From: Sambucus nigra
Taxonomy: Eukaryota; Streptophyta; Magnoliopsida; Dipsacales; Adoxaceae
DNA length: 64,000 nucleotides
Direction: 5' to 3'
Assembly (NCBI GenBank): GCA_949130495.1
Contig: OX422207.1
Coordinates: 836,943,573 to 837,007,572, forward strand
Both the position numbers and the translations under genes were made by a program. Positions 45,791 to 57,692 of this stretch are shown here, one piece after another. Position 1 is the stretch's first letter; each line of letters begins with the position of its first letter. The notes beneath the pieces are model-generated. The model made no database searches. It had not been told where the DNA came from and worked only from the letters and a program-made list of their open reading frames with translations.

Positions 45791-48430
45791 CTTTGGCAAA
45801 GCACCTTAGTGCCTTCTCATTGTACCCCTTCCTGTAAGTAGAAACGGGCTATCCTTTTTCGAAGATAAATTCCATCCACTCTCTCGGGGGGAAGCTCCCC
45901 ATCTTTCAGGTATGCTATATAGGGTTGTCTCTAATATTCCAAGGCTTCCATAAAGTTAGCCTCCGCCGATTGGTCAAAATTAGCTTGGCACTTTAAACAT
46001 CTTTATTGCAAGTGGGCCGCTTCCGCCCTCATGGTAGACCAATAGTACCCCCCTCGCTGCAGTCGCCTATAGAGGGGAATGTCAGTATCTTCGAAATGCT
46101 TTTGGTGCATTTCTATTAACCTTTCCTTGGCTTCTTGCTGACCTACGCACCTTGCTAGAAACCCCCCAGGACTCTTAAAGTAGAGATTTCCTTGCAGCAC
46201 ATGATAGTTGTCTAACTTTAACATCTTCATTGTCCCTTCTCTAGTTTCTTGCTGCCTCTCCACTAGATGACTCCAATCTTTCGGCTCGTTATTTGGGAAC
46301 AAAGATTTTACGGTAGTGGATACCATTCTCCGTCGCACTGTGATTGTTTCTTCTAACTCCTCTATGTCTAGCTTTTGCGCTATGGTGGCGAGCGCATCAG
46401 GGTGCCTGTTCATCGTCCGTGCCTGCCTCTCCACAGTTACTTCCAAGAATTGTCCCAGTAGCCTTTGGATGATGTGTCTGTAGGGTGCTAAATTATCATG
46501 CTTAAGGGAGAACTCCCCATTGACCTGCTTCACCACCAAATTGGAGTCCCCTCGTATACACAACACCCTTACCCCTCTTCTGATAACTTCCAACATCCCT
46601 AGAATGAGTGCCTCGTACTCAGCTTCATTATTTGAGCATTTGAAATATAACTTGAAAGAGATAGTGATCTTATCTTTCCCATCTGATAGTATGATGCACT
46701 CTCCACATGTTCCTTGAGAACTTGAACCATCAAATTCCATAGTCCACTTCCTCACCTCCTCTGCCATGCATGCTTGAAAGCTTTCCTTTGGTAGCTCCTC
46801 ACTAGGTGGTTCAAAAGTTCCACTTGGGAAGTGGACAAGCAGATCTGCCACTGCTTGGCTTTTAATGGACTTGGGCACTATACATTTTAGATAATATTCT
46901 GATAAGATCAAGAACCACCTTACTGCTCGTCCCACGAGTACAGTTCGCGTGAGGAAGTACTTGATGGGGTCGCACTTGGTGACTATGTGAACTGTGAAGG
47001 CTAAAAGATAGTGTCTCAACTTCTGGGCTACAAAAACCAATGCCAGATAATGTCTCTCGATGCTGGTATACCTAGATTCTATCCCAGAGATCACTCTTGG
47101 CAGGTAGTAGATCGAATTTTCCACTCCTTCCTTCTCTTGCGCTAAAAGGGCCCCTATCGATCTCTCTATAGAAGTGAGGTACAGTAGCAGCGGTGCTCCG
47201 GCCTCAGGGGGAATCATCATGGATGAAGAGGCTAGGATTTCTTTAATCCTCTCAAACTCTTTCTCCTGTCTCTCTCCCCAAACCCACTTGGCCTTGTCTT
47301 TTAGCATAGGCGTGAACGGATGAGTTACTTCTGCCAGCACGGGTATAAACATCCGCAGATAGGATACCTTTACCAAGAAGCTCTTAGGTTGCCTCTGACT
47401 CTTTGGCGGTGGCATCATCACAATGGCTTTCATTTTCTCTGCATTCACTTGCACCCCTTGTCTATTCACAACAAAGCCTAAGAACTTCCCTGCAGTAACC
47501 CCAAAGGCACACTTTGAGGGGTTTAACCTTATCTTATACCGGTGGCACCTCCTGAATACTCTCTTGAGATCCTCTATATGCTTGCTTTCTTTCTTAGACT
47601 TAACCACCAGGTCATCCACATAGAATTCTAGTATATCATAAAATAAGTCATGAAAAATTGGCATCATAGTCCACTGGTATGTGGCCCCGACGTTCTTCAA
47701 TCTTAACAGCGTGATTGTGTAGTGAAAGTTACCTAATGGTGTGCAAAAGGTAGTCTTCTCCCCTTCAGGAGGATCCATTTTTATCTGGTTGTAGCCAACG
47801 TACCCATCCATGAAGTTATACATCTCATGTCCCGCAGTGTCATCAACTCAGCTATCTATGCTTGGTAATGGAAATTCATCCTTAGGACATGCCCTGTTCA
47901 AGTCACGAAAAACTATGGAGATTCTAATTTGGATCTTATTTTTCTTCGCCACTGGCACTATGATGGAAAGCCATATGGGGTGCTGGATAGGCTTGATGAA
48001 CCCTGCCTCTAACAAATTCTCCACATCAGCTTTTATCTTTAAGTTAAGGTCTGCTTCGTATGTACGTGTAGCTTGCCTTATCGTAAGGTCATTGGGAAGG
48101 ATGTTCAATCTATGGGAGCTCACTACTTCATATATTCCTGGCATCTCCGTGTACTTCCAGGAAAACACATCAGTGAACTCCCTAAGTAGCCCAATGAGCT
48201 CTTCCTTCTGCTTCGGTTCTAGACACTTAGAGATTAGAATGGGTCTACTCTCGCCCCCTTCTGGCCCCAACTTGATTTCCTCTAATTCTTGCAGCTGTTC
48301 TCTAGGTCCATCTTGCATGCATTCTGGAGCTTCTTCTGGTTCCTCGATATGCTCAATAATATGGGATTCATCAATAATATAACACTCAGGCGCCGGGTCG
48401 ATGCTCTCATCCCAGAACATCGCCCGCGCA
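45791..48430 (-). pseudogene. Element D: RT, gypsy RNase H and second RNase H
   Basis: From the right: N-terminal RT with TDVFSWKYTEMPGIYEVVSS, EAGFIKPIQHPIWLSIIVPV, VFRDLNRACPKDEFPLPSID, then one stop (TGA at about 47846). Next, a 606-residue block (46003-47823): MYNFMDGYVGYNQIKM, the catalytic box FYVDDLVVKSKKE, SKCAFGVTAGKFLGFVVNRQ, gypsy RNase H (RSIGALLAQEKEG; VAQKLRHYLLAFTVHIVTKC) and a second, archaeal-type RNase H (WTMEFDGSSSQGTCGE; NNEAEYEALILGM; IRGDSNLVVKQVNGEFS; NRHPDALATIA) with its acidic residues present. A first HHCC-type module follows (EMHQKHFEDTD; RCLKCQ) after a stop at 46000. The pair of RNase H domains is diagnostic of the Tat clade. Confidence 0.92.
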
Positions 48431-48539
48431 GACCGCTATAAGATGTGGATGATCTTTCCATCAGGCAAGACCACCTTCTTACAAGTTTGAGGGGGCCTAG
48501 CCACTTCCTCTACTTTCCTCTTTCCTTTTGCCATGTGGG

Positions 48540-49160
48540 GGATCACCGTCCCCCTAGACGGTCATGAACGGATTTCTTCTACGAGACACTTCCCTCGGCT
48601 GCCTTGATCAATTATACCTTTCTTATAAAGACCTTTCTTTCCTCATTTAACTCAGTGTAGAAGGCAGCATCCACCAGGTGGGCCTCCTCAACGGCGAAGG
48701 GTCTCTACGTGGCCTTGATCACTATCTCTGTACCTCTAATGTTTGCCTTTGCACATTGATGGTAGGTAGAAGGCACTATGCCATGAGTGTGCATCCATAC
48801 CCTTCCAATGAGTAATTGGTAGCTAGTGTTAGCATTAATAACATGGAACTTGACGTGGAAGGTGAAATTTCCCAACTTGATTCCCACATTCACATATCCA
48901 ATAGACTGTGTTCCGGTATTGTCAAATCCAACAATTACTAGTGGTACCGAAACCACCTTCTCCTGGTTAATTCCTATTTCATACAGTGTACTGATGGTCA
49001 TGATGTTAATAAATGCTCCCCCATCCATTAACGCCTTGGGAAATGAGACTTCATTGACCGTGGCTGTAACATACAGCGGGCGGTTGTGGAAGTAAGGCAC
49101 CAACCTATCTACTTCTGAAAACATCACTTCAGAAGTATACTTATTAATCAACCTTCCAAT
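48540..49160 (-). pseudogene. Element D: retropepsin-like protease
   Basis: Minus 48705-49151: TSEVMFSEVDRLVPYFHNRP, LYVTATVNEVSFPKALMDGG, AFINIMTISTLYEIG, then YQLLIGRVWMHTHGIVPSTY-HQ. The LMDGGAFIN active site keeps the catalytic Asp (usual VDGGASVN), and LLIGRxWMHxxxxVPSTxHQ is the conserved end of Tat proteases. Open along its length but separated from gag and RT by stops. It would cleave Gag-Pol. Confidence 0.82.
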
Positions 49161-49193
49161 TGGCCCCTGCCAATTTAGCGAAGGATCTCCATG

Positions 49194-51055
49194 CTACTGC
49201 ACTGCCACCAAGACTTTCCTTGTGATGTCCACCCTTGTGTCGTACTTCACCCCTATCTGGTCGAAAAACCACTTGAACTTGGGGCTCCTTGTTATGTCCT
49301 CACATTCAGAATCTAGGTCTACCTCATACGTCTGGGCACTGCAAACATACTTCGCCTCAGAGGTCCCTCCCTCATCTAGGGCGAGAATGACATCTACCTC
49401 ACCCTCTGAGAGGTCCACTTCCTCAACTTCCCCACTTCCATCTTCTTTTTTCAGAGTGAAGAACCATTCCTCTTGCTTTCTTTCTATCTCAAGTCTTCTC
49501 AGTGATAGATTTTCCAACTCCTCACATAACTGATCACCCCTCTCCCACTCCATCAGACCTTTGGTAGCTTCTTCATCCTAAGAAACTACCATGTTGGCAG
49601 TACCAAAGTAATGTGCAGGAAGTGGGTTCTCGTTAACATCCACATGAGGTATCTATAAGGTACCATTGGCCACCTGTTCGCTAATGATCCTTCACAAGTA
49701 ATAACAATATTTTGTAGAGTGCTACACCCATTGGTGCAACTCACAGTACTTCGGATTAGCCTTGTCACCTGCAGTGGGGGTTTCTCCTTTCAAGTGAGGA
49801 GGTCGTACTACCCCTTCTCGTACTAAGGTACAGTAACAATCCGTAGCCTCAGTTAGGCTGCATGGTAGTGGCGGTGGGTCATTTTCCCCAAACTTTCTCT
49901 TATTTCTGGGACTACCAGTCTTGACTCCAGAGCCTCCCTTTTTTCCTTTGGGACTCCCATCCACATAGTTAACCGCTTGCCTCCTCGAAACTTGAAACCT
50001 CCCAAAAGTCAATGGAACTTGCGTCCTCCAACCCGAGTCCCTTAGTTTGATTATCATAGCTATATTTCTAGCAGCTGTGGTGAACTCTCTAAAACTTGAG
50101 TCTCTAGTTTCATTGATCAAGTGCAACTTGTACTCTTCTAAGAGTCCTTCCACACATATCTATAGTAACCTGGCCTCCGCCACATCCTCGTGGACATCTA
50201 AGGCCCTCTCACGAAACTGCTTGATGTAGTGCATTAACTCTTCTCCTGGCTTCTGGACCTCTTGTGCTAGGTGCCTCAATGTAAATTCATCCTCTGCTAC
50301 AAATAACTTCTAGAGGAACTGTCTGTGCATCTCTTCTTAAGTAGGGACGCTGTTAGGCGCGAAGTGGGTATACCATGTATAAGCCTTCCGAGTGAGGGTC
50401 TTAGAGAACTCCCTCAACCTTAGGTTCTTATCACCAACATGCACTCCCAAGTACTCGACAAACCTTTTCACCTTCTCTCTAGGGTTCTCCCCCTGCCGCT
50501 GAACTTGATAAGTTTTGGTGGAATATACCCTTCAGGGTATGGATTCTCATTTACTTCCGGCGGATAGGGGTCTTGTAACTCCTCATATAGGTGGGAACCC
50601 TCCCTCTGGGAGGAGGAGAGTAGCTTCCTCACTTCCTCCATGGTAACAGCCTTAGAGGTTGACTCCTCTAAACACATGCTTTTAGCATCTGGCGAACCTG
50701 TTTGCGCCAGAGCTTGCTCCGGCGCCACCTTTCAGGATGAAATCATCTACACCGGAATCGTAATAGGGGTGGCTACCCCTCCAGAAGGGGAAGCAACAGG
50801 TGTCACGTAACCTTGACCCAAGCTTGATAGGTCCACGTTATTTTTCTTTAATAAGTCAAAAAATATTTCCATAAGATTCATACCTGCCATTGGAGTCACT
50901 GCCGACAAACTGGTCTGCCCTCCCTTAGGCGCAGGCACCTTGGCTCTGATCACCCCCACTTTTTCCTGGGTAGTCTGGTCACTGTGAGCTCCATTACCAG
51001 ATGGAGTGTCCTCAAAAACCAATTGCTTAGAGACATTGAAACCTTCTTTGTCCAT
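49194..51055 (-). pseudogene. Element D: gag
   Basis: Start at 51055 (MDKEGFNVSKQLVFEDTPSG), 16 bases from the primer site. N-terminal block 50747-51055; second block 50468-50728 ending NPYPEGYIPPKLIKFSGRG; core to about 50160 in broken frames; then 49722-50153 with SFREFTTAARNIAMI and a knuckle-like segment KYCELHQWV-stop-HSTKYC (a CxxH...HxxxxC pattern interrupted by TAG near 49720). An acidic spacer 49194-49553 (EEVDLSEGEVDVILALDEGG; SPKFKWFFDQIGVKYDTRVD) leads to protease. Several stops and frameshifts. Confidence 0.8.
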
Positions 51056-51070
51056 TAAAGTAAGAATACC

Positions 51071-51088
51071 TCCCCAACGGAGTCGCCA
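51071..51088 (-). promoter_or_regulatory. Primer-binding site of element D
   Basis: Minus TGGCGACTCCGTTGGGGA, two bases (TT) after the LTR end CCTCATACA. TGGCGACTCC-type primer sites are typical of Tat/Ogre elements. Marks first-strand DNA priming and fixes the 5' LTR to the right. Confidence 0.88.
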
Positions 51089-51458
51089 AATGTATGAGGG
51101 TAGTGAGACTGGGGTATATGAATAACTGGAAAGAGTGAGGCATGGCCCACTCCAATGAACACTGCCTGTAAGGTCTTCAATATCTTTTGGTGCAACTTCT
51201 CAAGGAACTTTCTCTTTATGGTAATAATAGAACTCAAGCTTCATCTCACTCCCTGCAAGAAGATGAACTTTCACAACAAAAATAGTCATTTTCTCAAGGG
51301 AAACACCTGATAATGATGGCCGTCAGTGGGGAGTGAAAGAACAAGGCACTCAACACTAAGAGAATGAGCAGGGAGAGAATACTAGGTAGGTCTGGTATGG
51401 TTTTGGCATAGTAACAGTGCAATTTCAATCGTGTGTTTATTGACCTTGCCCAGAGGTC

Positions 51459-51466
51459 TATTTATA
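51459..51466 (-). promoter_or_regulatory. LTR TATA box, element D
   Basis: TATAAATA on the minus strand (CAAGTATAAATAGAC). Present here, deleted from the 3' LTR at 34755-36298. Confidence 0.62.
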
Positions 51467-52259
51467 CTTGGGCATTAGGCTTGAGTTGGCATTTTTGGGT
51501 GCCAAAATTGAGAGGGTTAGTGGGGAACAATATTTGAAGTGTACCATTTGTCCCTACCTGCAAGCAGCCAAGCCTGTCCCCTCCTGCAAGCGCCACCTGG
51601 TGCCAACCAAAGTAAAAAAGAACATATGTCTCCTAATGAAGACAAGATATCTGATTTGGTAAATATCTTTTGAAACAATAACTTGTGGTGAAATTTTGCA
51701 AATCTTTAGAGAGGGGGCTTTAAGGACCCCTCTCTTCTAAAACCATTTTTTTTCTTGAGAGGGACCTCGAGGACGCCCTCTTCTAGAAAAGTCATTTTTT
51801 ATAAAGAGTTTATTCCTTGTGAGCAGCCAACTCTTTGGCTGCTTACTTCACTTGTGACCAAGTGTGAAGTGTGTGTAGTCTTGAGTGAATGCTAGGTCTT
51901 CCTACTAGTATTCTCTCAATACTATAGTGTTAAGTGGTTGAGCTTGCTCAACATACCTTGTCCCTCAATCGCCAAGCCAAAACTCCCAGGAGGTCCCAAC
52001 TTGCCTACTTGAGCCCTGCTTCCTCAACTAGGAAACCTTTACAAGAAAATAAGTGTTAGTAATTCTATTCTTTTTCATGATGAGGTGTTGCTTATGATAG
52101 ACACCCCATCATCTTAACTTGGTTTTCTAGGAGCTGCGGGGGGAAGAACTTTACAGGTCCCTACTCCCATGTAAGTTTCTGTTGTTGAGGCACCCTAGGG
52201 GGGGGGGGGGGTTCTTTCTCAAACATCATTTTTGCTGATGAAGAATCCTTGGGGGGTTC

Positions 52260-52850
52260 CTTCTCAATCGTCATTTCTACAGTGGCCCTTGCGGAATGTC
52301 ATTTCTGCAGTGACTCTCGTGGTGGCACTTCTCGAATGTCACTTCTGCAGTGACCCTTGCAGCGGCCCTTCTCAATCTTGGACTTCTGCAGTGGCCCTTG
52401 CGGGTTATTTCAAATGTCATTTCTGTAGTGACCCTTGCGGTGGTACTTCTCAAATGTCATTTTCGCAGTGACCTTTGCGGCGGCCCTTGCGAGGCACTTC
52501 TCAAATGTCATTTCTGCAGTGACCCTTGCGGTGGCACTTCTCGAATGTCATTTCTGCAGTGACCCTTGCGGCGGCCCTTTTCAATCTTGGACTTCTATAG
52601 TGGACCTTGTGGGGCACTTCTCAAATGTCATTTCTGTAGTGACCCTTGTGGTGACACTTCTCGAATGTCATTTCTGCAGTGACCCTTGCGGCGACCCTTC
52701 TCAATCTTAGACTTCTGCAGTGGCCCTTACGGGGCACTTCTCAAATGTCATTTCTATAGTGACCCTTGTGGTGGCACTTCTCGAATGTCATTTCTGCAGT
52801 GACCCTTGCAACGACCCTTCTCAATCTTGGACTTCTGCAGTGGCCTAGGT
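52260..52850. repeat. 120-bp higher-order minisatellite in LTR D (right copy)
   Basis: Same three-subunit structure as 35640-36230. CTTCTCAAATGTCATTTCTG-type subunits recur at 52497, 52617 and 52737, exactly 120 apart. Unit number and order differ slightly from the left copy, so the arrays changed after insertion or by unequal exchange. Confidence 0.93.
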
Positions 52851-52905
52851 GGAGTCCTCCCAATATCCCAAAAAAAAGTATTTTAATTTTTTTTGTCACT
52901 AGTCA

Positions 52906-55190
52906 CCCTTATACAAAAAGCTATATTAGTTGATAAGTGGTTGTGTCCATCCCTTTCCCTTCGTTACCGCGGGGGGAGGGAGTGGAGGACCCACATCCTT
53001 TATTCGTCTTAGGGGGCTCTTCGGTCATCGTAGATGTGGGGTGATATAAAAAGATGGAGTCACCGCCAATTTTGCACAAAACAGGCAAAAGATCATGTCA
53101 CCACGAGAGAGCGGCATCAAAGACAAACTGATGCTTACGAAACTAATAGTTCGAAGGTTCGGGGACAAAGCTATGAAATGGGAAGTGTTAGGCACCCATC
53201 CCGTCCTTTCAGTCTCTCATGGACTTGTGTATATATAGATGGAGATTGAAATCGCCCGACTAATATCATGGGAAAGATAGAGTGAGGTCATCCATAGAAA
53301 TGTTCCCAAAATAATATTTAGAAAATACGATGTATGGGTTTATCGAGATATTGATCGTTATGATGAAATGATAATATTTGTTAGATAAAATTCCAATATG
53401 AATCACACATATAATGTATATATGTGTGATGTATATATAAAAAGGATGAAACACTGGAAATGGAAAATTAGAAAATTGGACTCGAGTCTTGGGTTTTAAC
53501 CTGAAATGCCTACGTAGCCAAAAAAGGCATCAAAGTCCACGTAGTTCGCATGTGGCATAAGGGTGGGGTTTATCCCATAGATTCCAAACATGAGTTGTAT
53601 GATATATGTGTGTGTGTTTGAAAAAGATGTGTTTAGTTTTGAAAAAGTGTGATGAAGAATCCCATCAAAATTTATGAGTACTCTTTTCTTTGTTTTTGGT
53701 GTTGTTTAATAGAAAATAACTTATGCATAATATACTAATAAAGGATTTGATACTAATGTGTATGACCTAAAATAATAGATTAAAATGAGAATTTATATAA
53801 CTAATGAAAAAACCAAGAAATTCAAAGAAAGGGAAAAATGTTTGGACATTATTTGAAGACTTGAGGGTTGATCTTGATTGATGGATAGCGTCATTACAAG
53901 TGAATAATGTTGGAGGATTTCTACTAGATTGGAAAAGGATGGTAATGAAAGCTGGAAAGGATTTCCAGATAAGGAAACTTCGATGATTGCAAGAGAATTT
54001 TTTTGAGAGCACTGGTGCTGATGGATCTGAGGTGTGCCTTGGGAGTGAGCTCATGCGCTCTATATATCGGGTCAGGGGGCTATCAATTGGCATAGCCCTA
54101 GCCCGGCCAATTGGAAGGTAACCCCAGATACACTACCGATAGGCAGGGAAATGGACCTGCCAATTGGCATTCTCGAGCAGATATTTCTGAAATATAGGTC
54201 ATTGAACACACTCCTTTGATCCAAATCATGCATGGGGCATACCATTTGGAATTTAATTCTAATACCTTCAAGAGTCCTTTGGGCTGCTCCCGGGTTCGGG
54301 AGTTGACTTTGTGTCAAACGATGCTCGAAAACGCTCATTGGTCCTTTGGACGGGAGATTGTCAAGCGATAATGGATCATTTATCCAAATCGTAGGTCAGA
54401 ATCCCTCACGGGTTAGGCCGTTGGATAGTTTATATGAGGTACTTCGATATTCCAAAAAGCTTTGCTTGCTTCAGAGAGTTGAATTTGGTCAAACAATGCT
54501 CGAAAGCACCATATGACCTATTGGAGTAACATGGGTCTATCATCCGTACGGTAAGGCTGATTTGGACTCGGGAGGGACCTTTGGAAAGGGTATTCAGTTC
54601 CTATCAAAGATTCATTCAGTCTCATTTGAGTTGAAGAGTTGACCTTGGTCAAATGGAGCCCGGGAGCACTCAGTGGCCTCCGAATTAGTTTTTGAGGGAA
54701 AATAGGTCGTTGTCCGAATGGTTATTCCATTTCACAGACAGTATGGACTATTGGAAAGGGTGGGTTTTAAGTTCTCTTTGAATATTCAAAGAGCTTTCAC
54801 TCTGTCATTGGATTTTATTAGGATAAAATCAGGGCCTAGGATCACCCGGTGGCCTCTAAATCAATTTTTGGTAGTAAAATGGTTCGTTCATCTAGATTGT
54901 TATGACGATTTATGCATGGGGCACACCATTGGAAATTTTATGCCTAGATCTACAAGTATTCATTGAGCTTTCTCTCTTATGATATATTTGACCGGAGTTA
55001 AACGGAGTCCGAGAGCGCCTGATGACCTCTAGATCGGTACTCAGGGTATGACCTAGGGTTTGTAGTGAAATGGGGAGGTGCTAAGGAGCTAATGAGAGAC
55101 TTAAGGGGGTCCTAGAATGTGGTATCTAACGAGGCCCTTGACGGGTGAGCATGTAACAAGTGAAATCGATCGAATAGACATCACATGATG
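52906..55190 (-). mobile_element. Probable further Tat/Ogre-like LTR region, decayed
   Basis: At 53056-53069 the minus strand reads TTGGCGGTGACTCC, resembling a TGGCGACTCC primer site. To its right (53160-53215) comes a block containing GTTAGGCACCCATCCCGTCC and at 53490-53550 CTGAAATGCCTACGTAGCC.. ACGTAGTTCGCA; such words are widespread in long LTRs of Tat-type plant elements as I recall them. Followed by 175-bp diverged repeats. No coding sequence recognised. Orientation and identity are inferred. Confidence 0.35.
54290..55070. repeat. Diverged tandem repeat, about 160-180 bp
   Basis: Anchor GAGTTGA.(C/T)TT.GGTCAAA...GCTCG..AGC recurs near 54300, 54477, 54636, 54815 (weak) and 54985, each followed by GTGGCCTC/ATGACC and a TTGGAAAGGGT/TTCAAAGAGCTTT segment. 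Units are old and diverged. Confidence 0.65.
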
Positions 55191-55194
55191 TTTC

Positions 55195-55344
55195 TGGAGG
55201 GAGGTCGATTGTGCGGACCTGAAGGGATGAGGATGACTGATTCAGAGGGTTGAGGTCGATTATAAGGATCTAAGGTAATGCTGGGGATGGCCAACTTTGT
55301 GAGCTGAGGTCAATTATGAGGACCTAATGATGGGAGAGACCAAT
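55195..55344. repeat. 48-bp-type tandem array, left part
   Basis: Three diverged units with GAGGTCGATT/GAGGTCAATT and GGACCTAA (55203, 55253, 55304). Cut by the solo LTR; the last unit is completed at 57693. Confidence 0.85.
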
Positions 55345-57692
55345 TGTCACACCTTGCATAATTCTGGCTTCGGCCGCCACTAAAACTATGTCGGGCGTGA
55401 ACTAAATAAAATATCATTCTTAGCATGAGACATATGTGAGATATAAATAATCAATACACAAGATAAATAATTGAATTAATACCAAATGATAATAACAACT
55501 GAACGATAAAAGATCCATAACATGCTAAAACTTCAAATAAATCCAATATTCAATAATAATTTAATTAAAAACTGAATATTAATCAACTATGAATAATCCA
55601 ACTGAAATCCTCTAACTTTGGAACCGAATGGGCCAATAAAACCCAAATGAGGTCTCATAATGAATTATGACTGAAAAGAAAGTCTAACTAAATAAATCAA
55701 TAAAATGAATAAACTCCAACTGCACCTCCAAACGATAAACTCTGATAATTCTATGCAGCTTCTCCATAAAATATCCTAAAAATGTTAGTCAACACACGAG
55801 GTCAGAGCCCCGAGCGTGAATACACACTACTCCCTTCAAATGGGGTCCGTGAACCCAGACAGTAGCATTATATGCAATAAATATCACAATAGAATATTTT
55901 AATTAAACGAGATAATTAAACGCGAGAAAGATAATTTACTAACCACCCCGAAAGATTCTGATAAAAACACACCTATATCATTTTAATTATCCCACAACCC
56001 CAAAGCGTTAATTTTATTAAGTAACCCAATTTTATTACGGTTCTCAATTTTTATTATGGCGGTCCTTCTGCCCCGGGTGGTAATCCACCAAAGTGTCACA
56101 CTTCCCCTTATCAATAACCAGCCGAATCCGTTTAAACTATCAATCCCTTGCAATATGACAAGGTTCCACACATGACAGGACTTAAATCGCCCAAGATGGC
56201 CCGTTTAAACTGTCGTTCCCTGACACATTATGTCGCCACAAATTTTAATACTCATTTTTATCGTAGGCATTATTTCTCATTTTCTCAATTTCACAATTAA
56301 CTATACTCCACCCTTTTAATCTATGTAAGATCCTTAAAATATTCCTTAGTCCCATACCTAAGGGTCCCCAAGTACAGATACATCCTATCCTATATATAGG
56401 ATGAATAACCAATATAAAACACATCTTAGTCTCATGCCTAGGCTAACGGAAAGACGTTATGACGTAAAAATCTGCCCCATTCTGAAATATAAAATCCGCA
56501 TGAATTTACACTAACTAGTCCCATACTTAGCAATAATAAATTATAAACAAGGCCTACCCATTAGTCCCATACCTAGTACGCATCCTATAATTGAGGTGAG
56601 CATAAATACTACCCAAAAGTCCCTTGTCACCATGATGGCAAATGTGAATAATAATAATCCACACAATATCATAAATCATAAACAGGACATGACAATATAA
56701 TCATAAAGGTCCAAATTTAATTTGAATCAATTCATCACACCGTTTTTGATTTCAAAAGTGTTAATTTAATTAACATATAATAATTTCAATATGACATAAT
56801 CGTTTTCTTTTAAAATTTTACAACTTATTATAAGTGTGAGCACATCCAAAAAACCATATAAATACCCCCCCCCCCCCCCCCCCCCCCCCACACACACACA
56901 CATAATTTCTACATGAGAACCTTCACCCAAAACCATAAAAACCCAAAAATCTAACCTACTCACCCAAGGGTTTCAAGGATTAAATCATATTAAAAAGTTT
57001 CATCAAAATAGCCCCAAAATTTAGTGTCCACTTTTCCTAATTACGTTGCTGATTGAATTTAATCAAAAACATGTAATTAAGTGTTTATGCGACACTTAAA
57101 ACACATAATACTAAGGAAATGAATAGAGTATTCATGCCTAAGATTAAGATGAATAAAATTTGGTAGCACGGTTGGATTCCTCTCGAAAAATTAACAAAGA
57201 AGTATTCTTTGACAAACTTGATTAAACCCCAATTAAGCCTTCCAAAACTTATGACAAAAACTTTATTATGTAGGAGGTTGATGATTATGGAGGAGAGGAA
57301 AAACTTTTGGAAGAATTCTCTGGTGAAAAACTTGTGAAAACATGATTGTGAGAAGTCCCCCCACGAATTATTAGTCTTATATACCAATTAAGAATCCTAA
57401 ACTAACTCAAACTCTAAAAATAACTCACCAACTCAAAATCTAGGCATAGTCGGTCGATTGATTGACCCTACAGGTCTGGCTATAGTTCCCCCACAAAATG
57501 CCTATAAGGCAAAAATAATAAAAACCTTAATTAAAAATCCATTTTTATTCCGATTTAAATTCCGTTTGAAGTTTTATTCTTTTATTATTGAAATCAACAT
57601 ATTTAACTAATAAAAAATCATTAAATCCAAAATTTTATTTTTCTCGAATATTCCAATTAATTAATTAATTAATAAAAATACAGGGTGTTACA
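55345..57692 (-). mobile_element. Solo chromovirus-type LTR with 5-bp target duplication
   Basis: Starts TGTCACACCTTGCAT and ends ATACAGGGTGTTACA, 2348 bp. It is flanked by CCAAT at 55340-55344 and 57693-57697. Removing it and one CCAAT restores a repeat unit (GAGACCAATTCTGAGG). The minus strand begins TGTAACACCCTGTAT, the same family type as 17568, with a TATATAAGAC box near 57381. No internal gag-pol or primer site, so it is an LTR-LTR recombination product. Contains a 25-C run. Confidence 0.95.
56865..56903. repeat. Poly-C run followed by (CA)n
   Basis: 25 consecutive C (56865-56889), then CACACACACACACA. Length may be unreliable because such runs are hard to sequence and assemble. Confidence 0.9.

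Larger units (their letters stand above)
51091..52905 (-). mobile_element. 5' LTR of Tat element D
   Basis: From TGTATGAGGGTAGTGAG at 51091 to about 52905, where the minus strand reads TGACTAGTGACAAAAAAAAT. It aligns with 34755-36298. Contains the TATA box (51459-51466), paired AAGGACCCCTCTCTTCTAAA blocks near 51720-51790, a 14-G-class run near 52199-52210 and the minisatellite. Homology to the other LTR continues weakly past 52905 (CACCCTT, CTATATTAG), so the exact start is uncertain. Confidence 0.82.

Noticed and set aside
34755..52905. Target-site duplication for element D
   Set aside because: AAAAG before 34755 and CCCTT after 52905 do not match; boundary uncertain by some bases.
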